Part shown: positions 49,940 through 59,311 of the stretch, in pieces
Numbering within the stretch: position 1 is the first letter of the stretch
Layout of the letters: the number at the start of each line of letters is the position of its first letter
The notes under the pieces: generated by a model
What the model was told of the DNA's origin: nothing
What the model saw: only the letters and a program-made list of their open reading frames with translations
Database searches by the model: none
Assembly (NCBI GenBank): GCA_902168205.1
Contig: CABHOK010000014.1
Span: 310,001-374,000, forward strand
Origin: an uncultured Chitinophaga sp.
Lineage (GTDB): Bacteria > Bacteroidota > Bacteroidia > Cytophagales > Cyclobacteriaceae
Direction of reading: 5' to 3'
Length of the DNA: 64,000 bases
Program-made: the position numbers and the translations under genes

Positions 49940-52900
49940 ATACCAATTCTTTTTGTGGCTGAGGTGCTGATGCCTCATCACCAAACGCTACGTGTTTTCT
50001 TTTAAGTGACAGGAACGAATACATGGCCGGAATTACAAACAAGGTTAATATCAGCGAGAACATAATTCCACCTACAATTACAATACCCAGCGGCTGACGA
50101 CTTGTTGAAGCAGCTCCTAATGAAAGCGCCAGTGGTAGAGATCCCAATGCCATAGCAAGACTCGTCATAAGTATAGGACGAAGACGCAGGCGCGATGCCT
50201 CGAGCACAGCTTCTATTTTGGAGAGACCTTCTTCACGTTTCTGGTTTGCAAACTCAACGATAAGGATGCCGTTCTTGGTAACAAGACCGATGAGCATGAT
50301 CATACCGATCTGCGAGAATATATTAATCGTTTGTCCGAAAATATAGAGTGATATAAATGCACCACTAATCGCCAGCGGCACCGTAAACATAATCGTAAAC
50401 GGATCAATAAAGCTTTCAAACTGAGCCGCGAGGATCAGGTATATCAACACGAGTGCAAGCAGGAATGCAAAAGATGTATTACTGGAACTCTCCGCATAGT
50501 CACGCGAAGTACCTGTGAGTGATGTCGTGAAAGTCTCATCGAGTAATTTAGCCGAGATTTCTTCCATTACTTTTATACCATCACCAACCGTTTTGCCCGG
50601 AGCAAGACCTGCCGATATAGTTGCTGATTTATAGCGGTTAAAGTGATAGAGCGATGGCGGTGTGGTAGACTCCTGCACCGCTACCACGTTGTCTAATGAG
50701 ATTAACTGACCGGAGCCTGTGCGTACATACAGATTTTTCAAATCATCCGGATCATCACGATCGATGCGTGTTACTTGTCCCATTACCTGGTACTGCTTTC
50801 CTTCCTTGGTAAAATATCCAAAGCGAAGATTGCTATAGGCCAGTTGCAAGGTCTGTGCTATATCCTGGACGCTGATACCCAGTTGTGCAGCCTTGAGGCG
50901 GTTGATCTCTACACGCAACTCTGGTTTGTTGAACTTAAGGTCTATATCTACACCTTGCAGCACCGGGCTGCTGTTTGCTTCTTCCAGAAATTCAGGAAGT
51001 ACTGCACGAAGCTTGTCAAGGTTATTATTCTGAATTACAAACTGCACCGGCAAACCACCTCTTCTGTTCACAGATATAGTCTGTTCCTGTATAGCAAATG
51101 CTTTACCTTCCGGGAAACGAGAAAGGTTACGGTTAACCATATCTACTATATCCTGCTGCGATCGATCTCTGTTTTGCGGATCAGACAGTGTAACGCGAAC
51201 AAAGCCAGTGTTAACTGCACCACCACCAGTAAAGCCGGGAGCTGTAACCGAGAGAGCTGTTTTATATTCCGGTATAGAATCCTGTACAAAGCCAACAAGG
51301 TCTTGCACATAGCGATCCATATAGTCATACGAAGTTCCTTCTACAGCCGTGAGTTGTAAACGGAACTGGTTACGATCTTCCATCGGGGCCAGTTCAGACT
51401 GCATGTTTTTTCCTATAAACCACGCTGAGGCAATACATAGTAAAATGATCACAATCGATACCCACCGTATGCGCATAAAGCCTTCGAGCAAGCGTCTGTA
51501 TCCATCTTCCATACCTTTGAAGAATGGTTCGGTTACACGATAGAACCACGAGTGCTCATGCTGGCTGCGGGTGAGCTTTACACTCAACACGGGTGTAAGC
51601 GTAAGCGATACAAAGCAAGACACCAGTACGGCTGCCGCCACAACAATACCAAACTCACGGAACAAGCGGCCAACAAATCCCTGCAGGAAAAGTATAGGAA
51701 GGAATACAACCGCGAGCGTAATAGAAGTAGAGATTACGGCAAAGAAAATCTCTTTAGAGCCTTCGAGTGCAGCCTGGTATTTATTCATACCCTGCTCCAG
51801 CTTCTTGTATATATTTTCGGTAACCACTATACCATCATCCACCACGAGACCTGTAGCCAGTACAATACCCAGCATAGTGAGTACGTTTACCGAGAAACCA
51901 CACAGGTACATAATGAAGAATGTAGCCACGAGCGATACCGGTATATCTATTAGCGGTCGTATGGCAATGATAAAATCGCGGAAGAACAAGTAGATGATCA
52001 ACACCACGAGCAGGAATGAAATGATCAACGTTTCTTCTACTTCCTCGATGGAACGTTTGATGAACACGGTTTGGTCCATCGCTATATCCAACTTGATGTC
52101 TTCCGGAACTTCTTTCTTGATCTGCTCCAAACGCTTGTAGAACTCATCGGATATCTCTACATAGTTGGAACCCGGCAGCGGAACGATAGCAAGCCCCACC
52201 ATTGGTATATTACTTTCACGCAGAATAGATTCTTCGTTCTCCGGTCCGAGTAGCGCCTGCCCTATATCACGCAAGCGTATATCGCCCTGCGCTGTTGATT
52301 TGATAATTACTCTTTCAAAATCTTCTTCAGTATATAGTTTACCGAATGTTCTTACTGTAAGCTCCGTTGCATTACCGGCTATTTTACCGGAAGGCAATTC
52401 AACGTTCTCTTTGTTAAGAGCAGTCTGTACATCGAGAGGTGTTAAGCTATAGGCACTGAGTTTAGCAGGGTCCAGCCAGATGCGCATGGCATAGCGCTTC
52501 TCTCCCCATATCTGTACACTGCTTACCCCGGGAATTGTTTGCAGACGTTCAACCAATACGTTGTTAGCATATTCAGTTAGTTGTAATGAATTCTTGGTGG
52601 TACTCTGCACCGTCATGGAGATGATCGCGTCAGAGTTAGCATCAGCCTTTGCTACTACCGGTGGATTGGGAAGATCCTGAGGTAATGATCGTATAGCCTG
52701 CGATACTTTATCACGCACATCGTTTGTAGCGGCTTCGAGATCTATACCCAGCTCAAACTCAATGTTGATGTTACTGGTACCAACACTGGAAGAGGACGTA
52801 ATATTCTTGATACCCGCTATACCGTTAATTGATTTCTCCAGTGGCTCCGTGATCTGTGATTCAATGATATCAGCATTCGCACCGGAATATGTAGTGCGCA

Positions 52901-53039
52901 CGTTCACTACCGGTGGATCGATAGCGGGATAGTCGCGTATACCCAAAAAGTTAAAGCCTATAATTCCGAACAGCACCAGGATGATGTTCATCACAAATGC
53001 CAGTACCGGTCTTCGTAAGCTTACTTCAGAAATGTTCAT
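49929..53039 (-). CDS. RND efflux permease (HAE1/AcrB type)
   Basis: 1036 residues, full AcrB length. SLRRPVLAFVMNIILVLFG N-terminus, twelve membrane helices, periplasmic porter domains, and the proton-relay Asp pair in GLVVDDGIVVTENI of TM4, with RLRPILMTSLAMALGSLPLAL near TM10-11. It exports drugs, bile-like or other amphiphiles using proton flow. Middle gene of MFP-RND-TolC; the lone permease (one gene, not two) means a homotrimer. Confidence 0.96.
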   Translation of the reverse strand: MNISEVSLRRPVLAFVMNIILVLFGIIGFNFLGIRDYPAIDPPVVNVRTTYSGANADIIESQITEPLEKSINGIAGIKNITSSSSVGTSNINIEFELGIDLEAATNDVRDKVSQAIRSLPQDLPNPPVVAKADANSDAIISMTVQSTTKNSLQLTEYANNVLVERLQTIPGVSSVQIWGEKRYAMRIWLDPAKLSAYSLTPLDVQTALNKENVELPSGKIAGNATELTVRTFGKLYTEEDFERVIIKSTAQGDIRLRDIGQALLGPENEESILRESNIPMVGLAIVPLPGSNYVEISDEFYKRLEQIKKEVPEDIKLDIAMDQTVFIKRSIEEVEETLIISFLLVVLIIYLFFRDFIIAIRPLIDIPVSLVATFFIMYLCGFSVNVLTMLGIVLATGLVVDDGIVVTENIYKKLEQGMNKYQAALEGSKEIFFAVISTSITLAVVFLPILFLQGFVGRLFREFGIVVAAAVLVSCFVSLTLTPVLSVKLTRSQHEHSWFYRVTEPFFKGMEDGYRRLLEGFMRIRWVSIVIILLCIASAWFIGKNMQSELAPMEDRNQFRLQLTAVEGTSYDYMDRYVQDLVGFVQDSIPEYKTALSVTAPGFTGGGAVNTGFVRVTLSDPQNRDRSQQDIVDMVNRNLSRFPEGKAFAIQEQTISVNRRGGLPVQFVIQNNNLDKLRAVLPEFLEEANSSPVLQGVDIDLKFNKPELRVEINRLKAAQLGISVQDIAQTLQLAYSNLRFGYFTKEGKQYQVMGQVTRIDRDDPDDLKNLYVRTGSGQLISLDNVVAVQESTTPPSLYHFNRYKSATISAGLAPGKTVGDGIKVMEEISAKLLDETFTTSLTGTSRDYAESSSNTSFAFLLALVLIYLILAAQFESFIDPFTIMFTVPLAISGAFISLYIFGQTINIFSQIGMIMLIGLVTKNGILIVEFANQKREEGLSKIEAVLEASRLRLRPILMTSLAMALGSLPLALSLGAASTSRQPLGIVIVGGIMFSLILTLFVIPAMYSFLSLKRKHVAFGDEASAPQPQKELVYED

Positions 53040-53049
53040 AGTGTTTTCC

Positions 53050-54102
53050 TTAGAGGGTGTTCACCTTTGTTATTTTAACTTTGGATGTTGGCCGTATAGC
53101 CATTAACCCGGAGGTTATTACAGTATCGCCAGGCTTGAGTCCTGTAAGGATTTGTATATAGGCTGAGTCACGTATACCCGTCTGCACACTGGTAAATATC
53201 ACGCTATCGTTACGAACAAGTATAACTTGCTTGTCGCGAGCTGTAGGTATCACTGCCTGCGTAGGCACCAGCAACGCCTGGTTATCCTGACCTAATTGCA
53301 GATTTACTTTAGCAAATATACCAGGCACGAGTTCGGAGTGTTTTTCATTCACAATAGCACGTATCTTCAGTGTTCGGGTATTCTGATCAACGCTGCTCTC
53401 GGTTGCCAGAATAGTAGCTTTGTGAGACTGACTTCCACCATCTACTTTGAAACTTACTTTATATCCTTTCTGAAGTTCCTTTGCATATTTTTCAGGAACC
53501 GAAAATTCAAGCTTCAACCGATCGACCTGGCGGATTGTTGTTATTATATCGGTAGGCGATATATAGGCTCCTAAACTTATGTTGCGCAAGCCGACTCTGC
53601 CGGTATAAGGCGCACGTATTTCGGTTTTAGATATAGCGATCTCGGTTGACTCTATATCTGCTTTCAGGTTTTCAACATCGAGTGCAGCAAGATCATAATC
53701 CTGCTGACTGATACCATTTATCTTTACCAGCTCGCGGTTGCGTTCTTCTGTTTTTACTTTGATCTGAAGTTGTACCTGCAGTTTTTTCAACTGTGCCTGC
53801 AGATCTTTATCGAATAGTTTTACCAGTAATGTTCCTTTCTGCACGAGTGCACCTTCATTTATATTCAATGATACAATGCGTCCTCCTACTTCAGCACGGA
53901 GTTGTGTTTCTTCGAAGGGGAGTAGTGAACCTGGTACTTCTATATTTTCGCTTATAGAACTTCTTGCTACACGAAATGCATCAGCCGTTACCGGCCCCTG
54001 CATACGCGGGCGACCAGCTGCTGCCGGGTTTTCTTTCTTTGATTTACAGGAAGCACCAAGCAACAATGCAAACGCAAACAATAGAATACTAAATCTTGAC
54101 AT
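53050..54102 (-). CDS. RND efflux periplasmic adaptor (membrane fusion protein)
   Basis: 350 residues from the ATG at 54102, lipobox LGASC19, so an inner-membrane-anchored lipoprotein. Half-lipoyl motif LRAEVGGRIVSLNINEGALVQKGTLLVKL, short alpha-hairpin (residues about 95-150), second half-lipoyl RAPYTGRVGLRNISLGAYI, then beta-barrel and membrane-proximal domains. First gene of the efflux operon, 10 bases before the permease. It bridges permease and TolC. No adjacent TetR regulator gene. Confidence 0.94.
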   Translation of the reverse strand: MSRFSILLFAFALLLGASCKSKKENPAAAGRPRMQGPVTADAFRVARSSISENIEVPGSLLPFEETQLRAEVGGRIVSLNINEGALVQKGTLLVKLFDKDLQAQLKKLQVQLQIKVKTEERNRELVKINGISQQDYDLAALDVENLKADIESTEIAISKTEIRAPYTGRVGLRNISLGAYISPTDIITTIRQVDRLKLEFSVPEKYAKELQKGYKVSFKVDGGSQSHKATILATESSVDQNTRTLKIRAIVNEKHSELVPGIFAKVNLQLGQDNQALLVPTQAVIPTARDKQVILVRNDSVIFTSVQTGIRDSAYIQILTGLKPGDTVITSGLMAIRPTSKVKITKVNTL

Positions 54103-54179
54103 TATACAATTAAGGTTCAATAGCTTTTTAATTAACACGCGCGATACTGATCTGGTTCAGGAAGGAATTAGTGCACCAA

Positions 54180-54782
54180 TCAGGCTATTTGCATCTGAAG
54201 ACGGTTGTGCAGCGAGAGCACTTGAGGGATGATCAGGGAAGACTCATCGTTGTAAATTATGAAGTCTGCACGTTTCAGTTTTTCTTCCTCAGACATCTGC
54301 TTACGTATTATTTCCCGCACTTGCTGTTCAGCCCTCCCATCGCGATGTATAACTCTTTTAATGCGCACTTCTTCCGGAGCATGAACTACAATAATTTTAT
54401 CCAGCGCCTGATAAGAGCCTGTCTCAAACAAAAGCGCTGCTTCTTTCAGTACATACGCTTTGTTGTTATGACGCTTTACCCATTGGGTATAATTTTCACC
54501 TACGCGAGGGTGCACCAGTTTATTCAGCACATCCAGTCTCTCCTGCTTGTTAAATACTACTTCACTCAGGTATTTCCGATTCAGGGTTCCATCGCTTAGG
54601 TACGACAAATCACCGAATTCTTTCTTTATCTGTGATACGAGAATTCCATCGGTGGTCATTAGTTCTTTCGCATGGCTGTCTGCATCATATACAGGAATAC
54701 CAAGGCATGCAAAAATTTTTGAGACGAGTGTTTTACCCGAACCGATTCCTCCGGTAATACCAATTTGAAGAGGATTGCTCAC
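54180..54782 (-). CDS. coaE: Dephospho-CoA kinase
   Basis: 200 residues. P-loop GITGGIGSGKT at 8-18, VYDADSHAKELM with the catalytic Asp, and the LID helix region IIVVHAPEEVRIKRVIHRDGRAEQQVREIIRKQ. It performs the last step of CoA synthesis. It follows the YbbR-like gene by 3 bases; the yajC-YbbR-coaE order is conserved in Bacteroidota. Confidence 0.96.
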   Translation of the reverse strand: MSNPLQIGITGGIGSGKTLVSKIFACLGIPVYDADSHAKELMTTDGILVSQIKKEFGDLSYLSDGTLNRKYLSEVVFNKQERLDVLNKLVHPRVGENYTQWVKRHNNKAYVLKEAALLFETGSYQALDKIIVVHAPEEVRIKRVIHRDGRAEQQVREIIRKQMSEEEKLKRADFIIYNDESSLIIPQVLSLHNRLQMQIA

Positions 54783-54785
54783 ACT

Positions 54786-55703
54786 TTAAAATTTAATGTA
54801 TAGGGAATCAACCTTAATCACCTTAGAGTATGGAGGCAACCCCTGTAAAACAGGTTGCACCCGCTTAACACCGCGCGAGAAATTCCCGAGGTCTACAATA
54901 GCTTTCAGAGAGTCGCGATGATAGGTGTTCATAGCACGTTGTGGTATAGCAAACGTACAGGGCAACCTTCGAAAACCAAGTGAAGGTCGCGCGCCTTTCG
55001 GAAGATTGATCAGTACAACGCGAATTGAATCTGTCATTTGCCGCAACAAGTCCACTTCAAAATTTACATGTACCGTAGGCGGATTTCTGCGGATGAGTTC
55101 GCTGTTTACAAATTGTACTTCAACTTCGTTGTGAAAGTTTTCATCGATGTTGCGTTGCGGGAGTTTTAAATACAATGGCTCTGAAATACTCTTCACCAAC
55201 TTCCAGGGTCCTTCAATAAAAATACTGTCGGGTGTAATGGTTGGTTTACTCGTCATGATATACCCATTCTTGAAGAGTATAGATGGTGTATCAACCGCAA
55301 GCGTTATCCACTTTCTTCCTTTCGGCTCTATTGCTACGTGTAGTGTATCGGTTAAGACAAAATTAATTTGAAGTCGCTCAAGCTGGTTTGCAAACAACGG
55401 AGGCAACGTACTGCCTACAATCTTTTTTACTTCAACAGGTCGCTCCAGCGGAATTACCAGGGGAGGAACTTTTAACCCGAGACTTCTTCGAAACAGGTCC
55501 CACCCTATACCCGTTACGTTGATGCGGACAATCTGCGGCAGCGGGTGAATAGGTATATAATTCTCGTGATCGTAATCAAACTTAACGGGAAAGGTAATGT
55601 TGGTGGTATAGTTCTTATTCAACGCGTTAAAAAACCAGAAGACCGTAGCTGCGAACAAACACAGTACAACGGCCTTCCAGTTTTTTCTATCTAAACGCAA
55701 CAA
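54786..55703 (-). CDS. YbbR/CdaR-like membrane-anchored protein
   Basis: 305 residues with TTG start (stops lie just upstream in frame, and a second TTG follows directly). One N-terminal membrane helix (11-27), then extracytoplasmic YbbR-type beta domains (FPVKFDYDHENYIPIHPLPQIVRINVTG, TPDSIFIEGPWKLVKSISEPLYL). In Firmicutes CdaR regulates the diadenylate cyclase; no cyclase gene is seen here. Two 12-bp direct repeats precede the start. Confidence 0.82.
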   Translation of the reverse strand: MLRLDRKNWKAVVLCLFAATVFWFFNALNKNYTTNITFPVKFDYDHENYIPIHPLPQIVRINVTGIGWDLFRRSLGLKVPPLVIPLERPVEVKKIVGSTLPPLFANQLERLQINFVLTDTLHVAIEPKGRKWITLAVDTPSILFKNGYIMTSKPTITPDSIFIEGPWKLVKSISEPLYLKLPQRNIDENFHNEVEVQFVNSELIRRNPPTVHVNFEVDLLRQMTDSIRVVLINLPKGARPSLGFRRLPCTFAIPQRAMNTYHRDSLKAIVDLGNFSRGVKRVQPVLQGLPPYSKVIKVDSLYIKF

Positions 55704-55717
55704 GCTGAATAAATTTA

Positions 55718-55753
55718 GGTGTGTACGTTACTACGTGTTTTGGTGTGTACGTT
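55718..55753 (-). promoter_or_regulatory. Two 12-bp direct repeats upstream of the YbbR-like gene
   Basis: GGTGTGTACGTT occurs at 55718-55729 and again at 55742-55753, exact copies 24 bases apart. In the minus-strand direction (AACGTACACACC twice) they lie just upstream of a TAAATTTA -7-like box, the place for an activator on one face of the helix. Confidence 0.5.
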
Positions 55754-55778
55754 TAGGCGTGATGGCACGCTTACGTTT

Positions 55779-56090
55779 TTATTTTTTGTTAGCAGCTGCT
55801 TTGGTTGCTTCCATGGATATGGCAGACTTGTTGAAACGGATGCGGCCGCCTTTCTCTACTTCCAGAATAAACGTATCGCCTTCGAGTTCTGCCACGGTAC
55901 CATGCGCACCACCAATCGTAACAACTGCATCGCCACGCTTGATCTCCTCTGAGAATTTCTTCTGATCTTTTGCTTTTTTCTGTTGCGGACGGATCATGAA
56001 GAAATAGAATACCACGATGATCGCTCCAAAGAAAATAAACTGAAAATAAGGATTGCTTTGTTGCTGCGCTTGTAACAGGATTGAGTACAT
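55779..56090 (-). CDS. yajC: Preprotein translocase subunit YajC
   Basis: 103 residues: one membrane helix FIFFGAIIVVFYFFMIRPQQKKAKDQ (the RPQQKK motif is diagnostic), then a small soluble domain EIKRGDAVVTIGGAHGTVAELEGD. It associates with SecDF to aid protein export. First gene of yajC-YbbR-coaE with its own promoter. Confidence 0.95.
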   Translation of the reverse strand: MYSILLQAQQQSNPYFQFIFFGAIIVVFYFFMIRPQQKKAKDQKKFSEEIKRGDAVVTIGGAHGTVAELEGDTFILEVEKGGRIRFNKSAISMEATKAAANKK

Positions 56091-56112
56091 ATTGTTTTTT
56101 ATTTTAAGAGTC

Positions 56113-56120
56113 CAAAGTTA
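56113..56120 (-). promoter_or_regulatory. -7 promoter box for yajC
   Basis: Reads TAACTTTG on the minus strand, a perfect TAnnTTTG, 23 bases before the yajC ATG. The remainder of the 294-base gap to the plus-strand gene contains a weak imperfect hairpin AGCGTC/GACGCT (56220-56257) and nothing else recognised. Confidence 0.55.
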
Positions 56121-56384
56121 TCCTAATTAGAGCAAACATACCAAGCTTTATTGCCAGGAATTCAACCCGTTAAACGCCTTTATAGAACCGCTTGTCCTAT
56201 GTTTGGAAGGCCTTGAAGGAGCGTCAGGGGAAGAAGTCATTCCGGTGTAGAGACGCTTCCCGGTCACCATCCGAATTCACACCGCTTTTGATATCGCTAA
56301 AAAGATATACCTGTAATTGATACAATCATTTTCTATCTTGGTCAACAAGAGGTAATAACCCGAATTCGCCTTACAGCAAGCACT

Positions 56385-56834
56385 ATGAAATTAGTATTAA
56401 AATATCTCCTTTTAGTTCCATGCATAGCAGGGTATATATATGGTTATCCACAAACTATCGAGGCACAAAAAACTGTTGATAACATTAACCGAAGTATTGA
56501 CGAAGCTGTTGTAAAAAAAGACGTAAACAAACTAAAGCAGTTATATGCAGACGACTTCGTTTTTACTCACGGCACCGGCTATGTAGAAGGGAAAACCAGT
56601 TGGATAAAGGACGTAGAAAATCCCACGAAGAAATTTACTTCACGCGTGCATGATTCTACACTGGTAGAGCTCCATGACAATGTTGCTATTGTAACGGGGA
56701 GTCTTGCCATTACACGAAGTGATGCAGATAAGCTGGTGCGCTATGGTATACGGTATGTTCGCGTGTTTGCCCTACGCAATAACAGCTGGCAACTGATTTC
56801 ACATCGCACGGTAAAAGAGTGGCACTTTAAGTAA
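56385..56834 (+). CDS. Secreted SnoaL/DUF4440-like protein (NTF2 fold)
   Basis: 149 residues with a hydrophobic N-terminal segment (about 1-20) as signal or anchor. NTF2-like DUF4440 layout: INRSIDEAVVKKDVNKLKQLYADDFVFTHGTGYVEGKTSWIKDV ... VRYGIRYVRVFALRNNSWQLISHR. His and Asp line the typical pocket. The second protein of this fold in the window (cf. 18247-18705), without close sequence identity by eye. Its stop is 2 bases from the converging methyltransferase stop. Confidence 0.8.
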   Translation: MKLVLKYLLLVPCIAGYIYGYPQTIEAQKTVDNINRSIDEAVVKKDVNKLKQLYADDFVFTHGTGYVEGKTSWIKDVENPTKKFTSRVHDSTLVELHDNVAIVTGSLAITRSDADKLVRYGIRYVRVFALRNNSWQLISHRTVKEWHFK

Positions 56835-56836
56835 AG

Positions 56837-58024
56837 TTATTCCACATATAGCACGAGGCCTTTCAGGTATTCTCCTTCCGGATGAAATATAGATACAGGA
56901 TGATCCGCAGGTTGTGAAAGGTGATGTAATACTTTTATTTGTCGGCCTGCTTGTATAGCGGCTGATACAATGGTATCGTAAAACAGCTGACGATCTACCA
57001 CCTGCGAACACGAGAAGGTAAATATTATACCTCCTGCCTTGATTTTCTTCATAGCCTCTGTATTGAGACGCTGATATCCTTTCACAGCCTGATGGCGCGC
57101 ATCGCGATGCTTGGCAAAAGCAGGAGGATCAAGTACAATCACATCATATTGATCCTGCTTGTCTTTCAGAAAATCAAATGTATCGACAGCGAAACATGTA
57201 TGTGTAGTGGAATTGTATCCATTAAGTTCTAGATTCTTTCGTGTCAGTGCTATAGCTTTCTCGGAAGCATCTACGGAGTGAACGAGTTCGGCCCCTGCAT
57301 GCAGTGCATATACCGAGAATCCTCCGGTATAACAGAATGTATTAAGCACCTTTTTACCTTTGGAAAAGTCGCCTAGTAATTTTCTGTTTTCACGTTGATC
57401 AAGAAAAAATCCGGTCTTCTGTCCTTCTTCCCAATCGATCAAAAACTTGTTATCATTTTCAACCACAACGTGTGCAGGTATACCTGCTCCGAAGAGATAT
57501 TCGTCCTGCTGTGCATCGCGTAATTTACCAGGCAACGTGCCATGACTTTTATAGTATACAACCTTCAGTTCTTGACCTAAAACTATCTGTAGCGCCTGTG
57601 ATATTTCATGACGATCAAGGTGCATGCCGACATCGTGCGCCTGTACTACCGCCACACCATCGTATACATCTATAATCAGTCCGGGTAAACCATCACCTTC
57701 ACCATGTACAAGTCTGAACGCGTTCGTGTTTGCAGTCGGCAAGCCAGAGCTTCTGCGTACGTTTAATGCATTAGACAGTTTGTTTATCCAGAAGTCCTCC
57801 GCAGGCGCTTGTGCATCAAAGCTCAGCATTCTTACAGCAATACTTCCGTTCTGATAATGACCATAGCCAAGTACTTCATTTTTGTAGCTGAATACTCTTA
57901 CCGAGCATCCATCGGTAAGATTGCCTTGCATTTTTTGAATAGCACCGGAAAAAATCCACGGGTGAAAACGCTCGATGGAGTACTCTTTACCTTTCTTCAG
58001 AATGATGTCGCCCGAAATAGTCAT
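56837..58024 (-). CDS. Class I SAM-dependent rRNA (cytosine-C5) methyltransferase, RlmI-like
   Basis: 395 residues. N-terminal PUA-type RNA-binding domain (ILKKGKEYSIERFHPWIFSGAI), central EEHGLKF-like domain (DWEEGQKTGFFLDQREN), SAM motif I VLNTFCYTGGFSVYA and motif IV VLDPPAFAK. This matches RlmI, which modifies 23S rRNA (m5C1962 in E. coli). A perfect -7 box is 17 bases upstream. Confidence 0.9.
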   Translation of the reverse strand: MTISGDIILKKGKEYSIERFHPWIFSGAIQKMQGNLTDGCSVRVFSYKNEVLGYGHYQNGSIAVRMLSFDAQAPAEDFWINKLSNALNVRRSSGLPTANTNAFRLVHGEGDGLPGLIIDVYDGVAVVQAHDVGMHLDRHEISQALQIVLGQELKVVYYKSHGTLPGKLRDAQQDEYLFGAGIPAHVVVENDNKFLIDWEEGQKTGFFLDQRENRKLLGDFSKGKKVLNTFCYTGGFSVYALHAGAELVHSVDASEKAIALTRKNLELNGYNSTTHTCFAVDTFDFLKDKQDQYDVIVLDPPAFAKHRDARHQAVKGYQRLNTEAMKKIKAGGIIFTFSCSQVVDRQLFYDTIVSAAIQAGRQIKVLHHLSQPADHPVSIFHPEGEYLKGLVLYVE

Positions 58025-58040
58025 AGTTCAATAATTGCTG

Positions 58041-58048
58041 CAAAAGTA
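58041..58048 (-). promoter_or_regulatory. -7 promoter box for the RlmI-like gene
   Basis: Reads TACTTTTG on the minus strand, 17 bases before the ATG at 58024; leader about 11 bases. Confidence 0.55.
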
Positions 58049-58093
58049 TTAAAGAAAAGTGAGGCGTGTTTCATGAAGAATAAATTTGCTCTT

Positions 58094-59293
58094 CTACACC
58101 AATACTCGCCTGGCAACGGCAAGAAATTTTTCTTTGGGACCGGAGAAGCCTATCAAAAATTTATTACCGCCATCTTTCAGCTTTGCTTTCTTCTTAAGCT
58201 CTTCTGCCGACAACGGATAGTTTCGTGTCATGACGTTTGCTTTGCCTTCCGGGAAGTATGTTTGAATAACTTTCGGATCATTTTTAACAAGTGCCTCCAC
58301 CTGAAAAATTCGTCCCGGGAAATCGGACCGATATTCAGCGCTGGTATATAGATGTGTGCTCACATCTATTTTGGAAAGGCCATACGATGATGCAACAATT
58401 CTAAAAGCACCGGCTTTCAGGAGCGAAGTGTTGGGTTCATATAAATATGCAAGAGGTGAACTATAATCAACAGCAGCCTGCTGCTCCTGCACTTTGGTGA
58501 ATGAGAATCTCTCGATATGTGTTGAGAGAATATTTACCGTTACAATTTCAGGTTCACCATGAACCATTCTCTTGCAGAGAAACAGCAGTTCCTTGCATTC
58601 ATTTGCTACCGATAGTACATATACTTTGTACACCGTGGGCAGTTCTCGCAATGCCTGTTGTATATCCAGTAGCGGTGATGTTTTAATGAGCAGGTGTTCT
58701 GTCTTCTCAAAAATATTTTTATACAGCGTAATGACATCGGGTTCACAATCGCTGAGTTTAAAAACCTTCTGACCGTTATTTCTGCGTGATGGATCGATAA
58801 ACACCAGATCAGCTTTCCATGAAGACTCTAAAAAATTTTCGGCTTTTGTATGATGATGCGAAATGTTGTAGCCGCGTAACGTTTTATGATTGTGTTGTAC
58901 AATTTGCAGCAGTGATTCGTCAGGTTCTATATACTCAACTTTCCTGAATATCCTGCTAAGGAAATATACATCTACGCCAAAGCCACCCGTAAGATCTACG
59001 GCTGTTTCTTTTCCGATTGATTCCTCTTCGATTATCCTGGTTTTGAATGCTGCTGTCTGCTCGGAGGAACTTTGTTCCAGGTTAAGGCTTGGCGGATATA
59101 GTATACCAGATGTACTATAAAAAGTGGGCAGCTTGTCTTTTGCTTTTCTACGGCCTGCAATCTGTTCTGCAATGCGGGCTAACGGAACACCGTCAACTTC
59201 CTTGTATTTAAGTACAAGCTCCCGTTCATCATCATTCGCATGTTGATGAATGAACTGCTGTACTTTTTCTGAAAGAAGTGATAGCACGACCAA
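58094..59293 (-). CDS. Class I SAM methyltransferase with THUMP-like C-terminal domain
   Basis: 399 residues as drawn from a TTG; a GTG at residue 3 (59287) is an equally likely start. SAM motif I AVDLTGGFGVDVYFLSR and acidic motif II YIEPDES, then VFIDPSRR as motif IV, and a C-terminal THUMP-like fold (SAYRSDFPGRIFQVEALVKND-like, ANVMTRNYPLSAEELKKKAKLKDGG). RNA methylation is likely; the site is unknown. It sits between the RlmI-like and LAB_N genes in the same direction. Confidence 0.82.
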   Translation of the reverse strand: MVVLSLLSEKVQQFIHQHANDDERELVLKYKEVDGVPLARIAEQIAGRRKAKDKLPTFYSTSGILYPPSLNLEQSSSEQTAAFKTRIIEEESIGKETAVDLTGGFGVDVYFLSRIFRKVEYIEPDESLLQIVQHNHKTLRGYNISHHHTKAENFLESSWKADLVFIDPSRRNNGQKVFKLSDCEPDVITLYKNIFEKTEHLLIKTSPLLDIQQALRELPTVYKVYVLSVANECKELLFLCKRMVHGEPEIVTVNILSTHIERFSFTKVQEQQAAVDYSSPLAYLYEPNTSLLKAGAFRIVASSYGLSKIDVSTHLYTSAEYRSDFPGRIFQVEALVKNDPKVIQTYFPEGKANVMTRNYPLSAEELKKKAKLKDGGNKFLIGFSGPKEKFLAVARRVLV

Positions 59294-59311
59294 GTATAAT
59301 CGGGATGATCT

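Noticed and set aside
50775-51359. 194-codon plus-strand frame inside the RND permease
   Set aside because: Antisense to a full-length, clearly conserved AcrB-type gene; no signal, motif or promoter.
48614-54102. Biosynthetic or resistance island around the efflux operon
   Set aside because: MFP-RND-TolC is flanked by core genes (PNP, coaE), with no change in base composition by eye and no mobile-element genes.
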